Below are positions 37,297 to 37,411 of a stretch of DNA of 37,411 bases, piece after piece. The DNA is from an uncultured Saprospiraceae bacterium (GTDB lineage Bacteria; Bacteroidota; Bacteroidia; Chitinophagales; Saprospiraceae). The stretch spans positions 1 through 37,411 of the forward strand of contig CALGLU010000133.1 in the NCBI GenBank assembly GCA_937959275.1, given 5' to 3'. A program made the translations under genes and the position numbers. Each line of letters starts with the position of its first letter. The stretch's first letter is position 1. The notes beneath the pieces are model-generated. The model saw nothing but the letters and a program-made list of their open reading frames with translations. It made no database searches and was not told the origin of the DNA.

Positions 37297-37411
37297 TTCA
37301 TTAATTTTGAACAATAATAAGCATACATATCGAATAGCCCAATGCTAGCGAACCAGAGATTATTCATTCCTTCATGACTTGCTGGGGTCTTTGACTTTCT
37401 ATGCCAACCTT
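37281..37411 (-). CDS. C-terminal fragment of group II intron reverse transcriptase/maturase
   Basis: Forty-two codons are open on the minus strand up to TAA at 37283-37281; the rest lies beyond the window. The peptide (GWHRKSKTP, NNLWFASIGLFDMYAYYC, KPPST) fits the end of the maturase/X region: a W near the start, a conserved TP, a GLF helix and a PPS/T-type end. Identification depends mainly on the adjacent domain V and VI. The last codons and the stop fall inside the domain V sequence, so the protein's C-terminus is encoded by the catalytic RNA itself. Confidence 0.65.
   Translation of the reverse strand, partial: GWHRKSKTPASHEGMNNLWFASIGLFDMYAYYCSKLMKPPST

Larger units (their letters stand above)
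37213..37411 (-). mobile_element. 3' end of a group II intron (5' part outside window)
   Basis: Read on the minus strand, the right edge of the window carries the end of an intron-encoded protein ORF, then a domain V hairpin (37296-37264), then a domain VI stem ending in CTCGAT at 37213. The bulged A of domain VI (TCCT-A-CTC) lies seven bases from the predicted 3' splice site, as expected for a branch point. Catalytic RNA domains and ORF are in the correct order. The flanking 37046-37212 is noncoding sequence upstream of the histidine kinase gene, so the intron appears to sit in an intergenic site. Confidence 0.8.

Overview
The window looks like a chromosomal piece of a free-living member of the Bacteroidota, most likely a Saprospiria-type bacterium (inference). 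The reasons are an AT-rich genome with few Shine-Dalgarno sequences, TAnnTTTG-type promoters, signal peptides ending in SxAQ, CotH and DUF5686 proteins, DUF11/SdrD_B giant surface proteins, BshB1, and a sphingolipid pathway.

Layout. (1) Positions 1-6703, minus strand: the N-terminal ~2,234 residues of a giant secreted repeat protein whose C-terminus lies outside the window. It contains DUF11 units, then three ~935-bp DUF11+SdrD_B units, then cysteine-bearing SdrD_B units of ~417 bp arranged as an 837-bp dimer repeat. (2) 7270-10330, minus: FabH-like ketoacyl synthase, bacillithiol deacetylase BshB1 and an LCAD-like acyl-CoA dehydrogenase. (3) 10940-24649, plus: fifteen tightly packed genes forming one apparent operon for inositol sphingolipids. 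(4) 24650-25976: a sparse region with a small secreted NTF2-like protein, degenerate repeats and a 167-bp foldback (MITE-like) element. (5) 25977-30527, plus: beta-phosphoglucomutase, GH65 disaccharide phosphorylase and a GH13 lipoprotein, a maltose/starch module. (6) 30551-33990, minus: a CotH lipoprotein and an M20 peptidase fused to a lumazine-binding-like domain. (7) 34049-37045: rlmH, a small membrane-anchored unknown, and an orphan PAS histidine kinase. (8) 37213-37411, minus: the 3' end of a group II intron (end of the maturase ORF, domain V and domain VI), with its 5' part beyond the window.

The main point is region 3. In one transcription unit it encodes all the committed steps I would expect for inositol phosphorylceramide. 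Inositol phosphate comes from an Ino1-type synthase, phosphatidylinositol phosphate from a CDP-alcohol transferase, and phosphatidylinositol from a PgpA-type phosphatase. Ceramide comes from serine palmitoyltransferase, a tandem-GNAT bacterial ceramide-synthase-like protein and an extended SDR reductase, with an FA2H/SCS7-type 2-hydroxylase to modify it. An AUR1-like PAP2 enzyme would join the two branches. Two lipid kinases and a second PAP2 phosphatase could recycle the released diacylglycerol. A GT2 glycosyltransferase and a GtrA-type membrane protein suggest further glycosylation or flipping of the head group. Gene content related to the inositol branch is known from gut Bacteroides. The merger here with the complete ceramide branch, a 2-hydroxylase, a DUF4833-like protein and a DUF5686 outer-membrane protein is what makes this locus notable. 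Functions are assigned from motifs read by eye; no database search was run.
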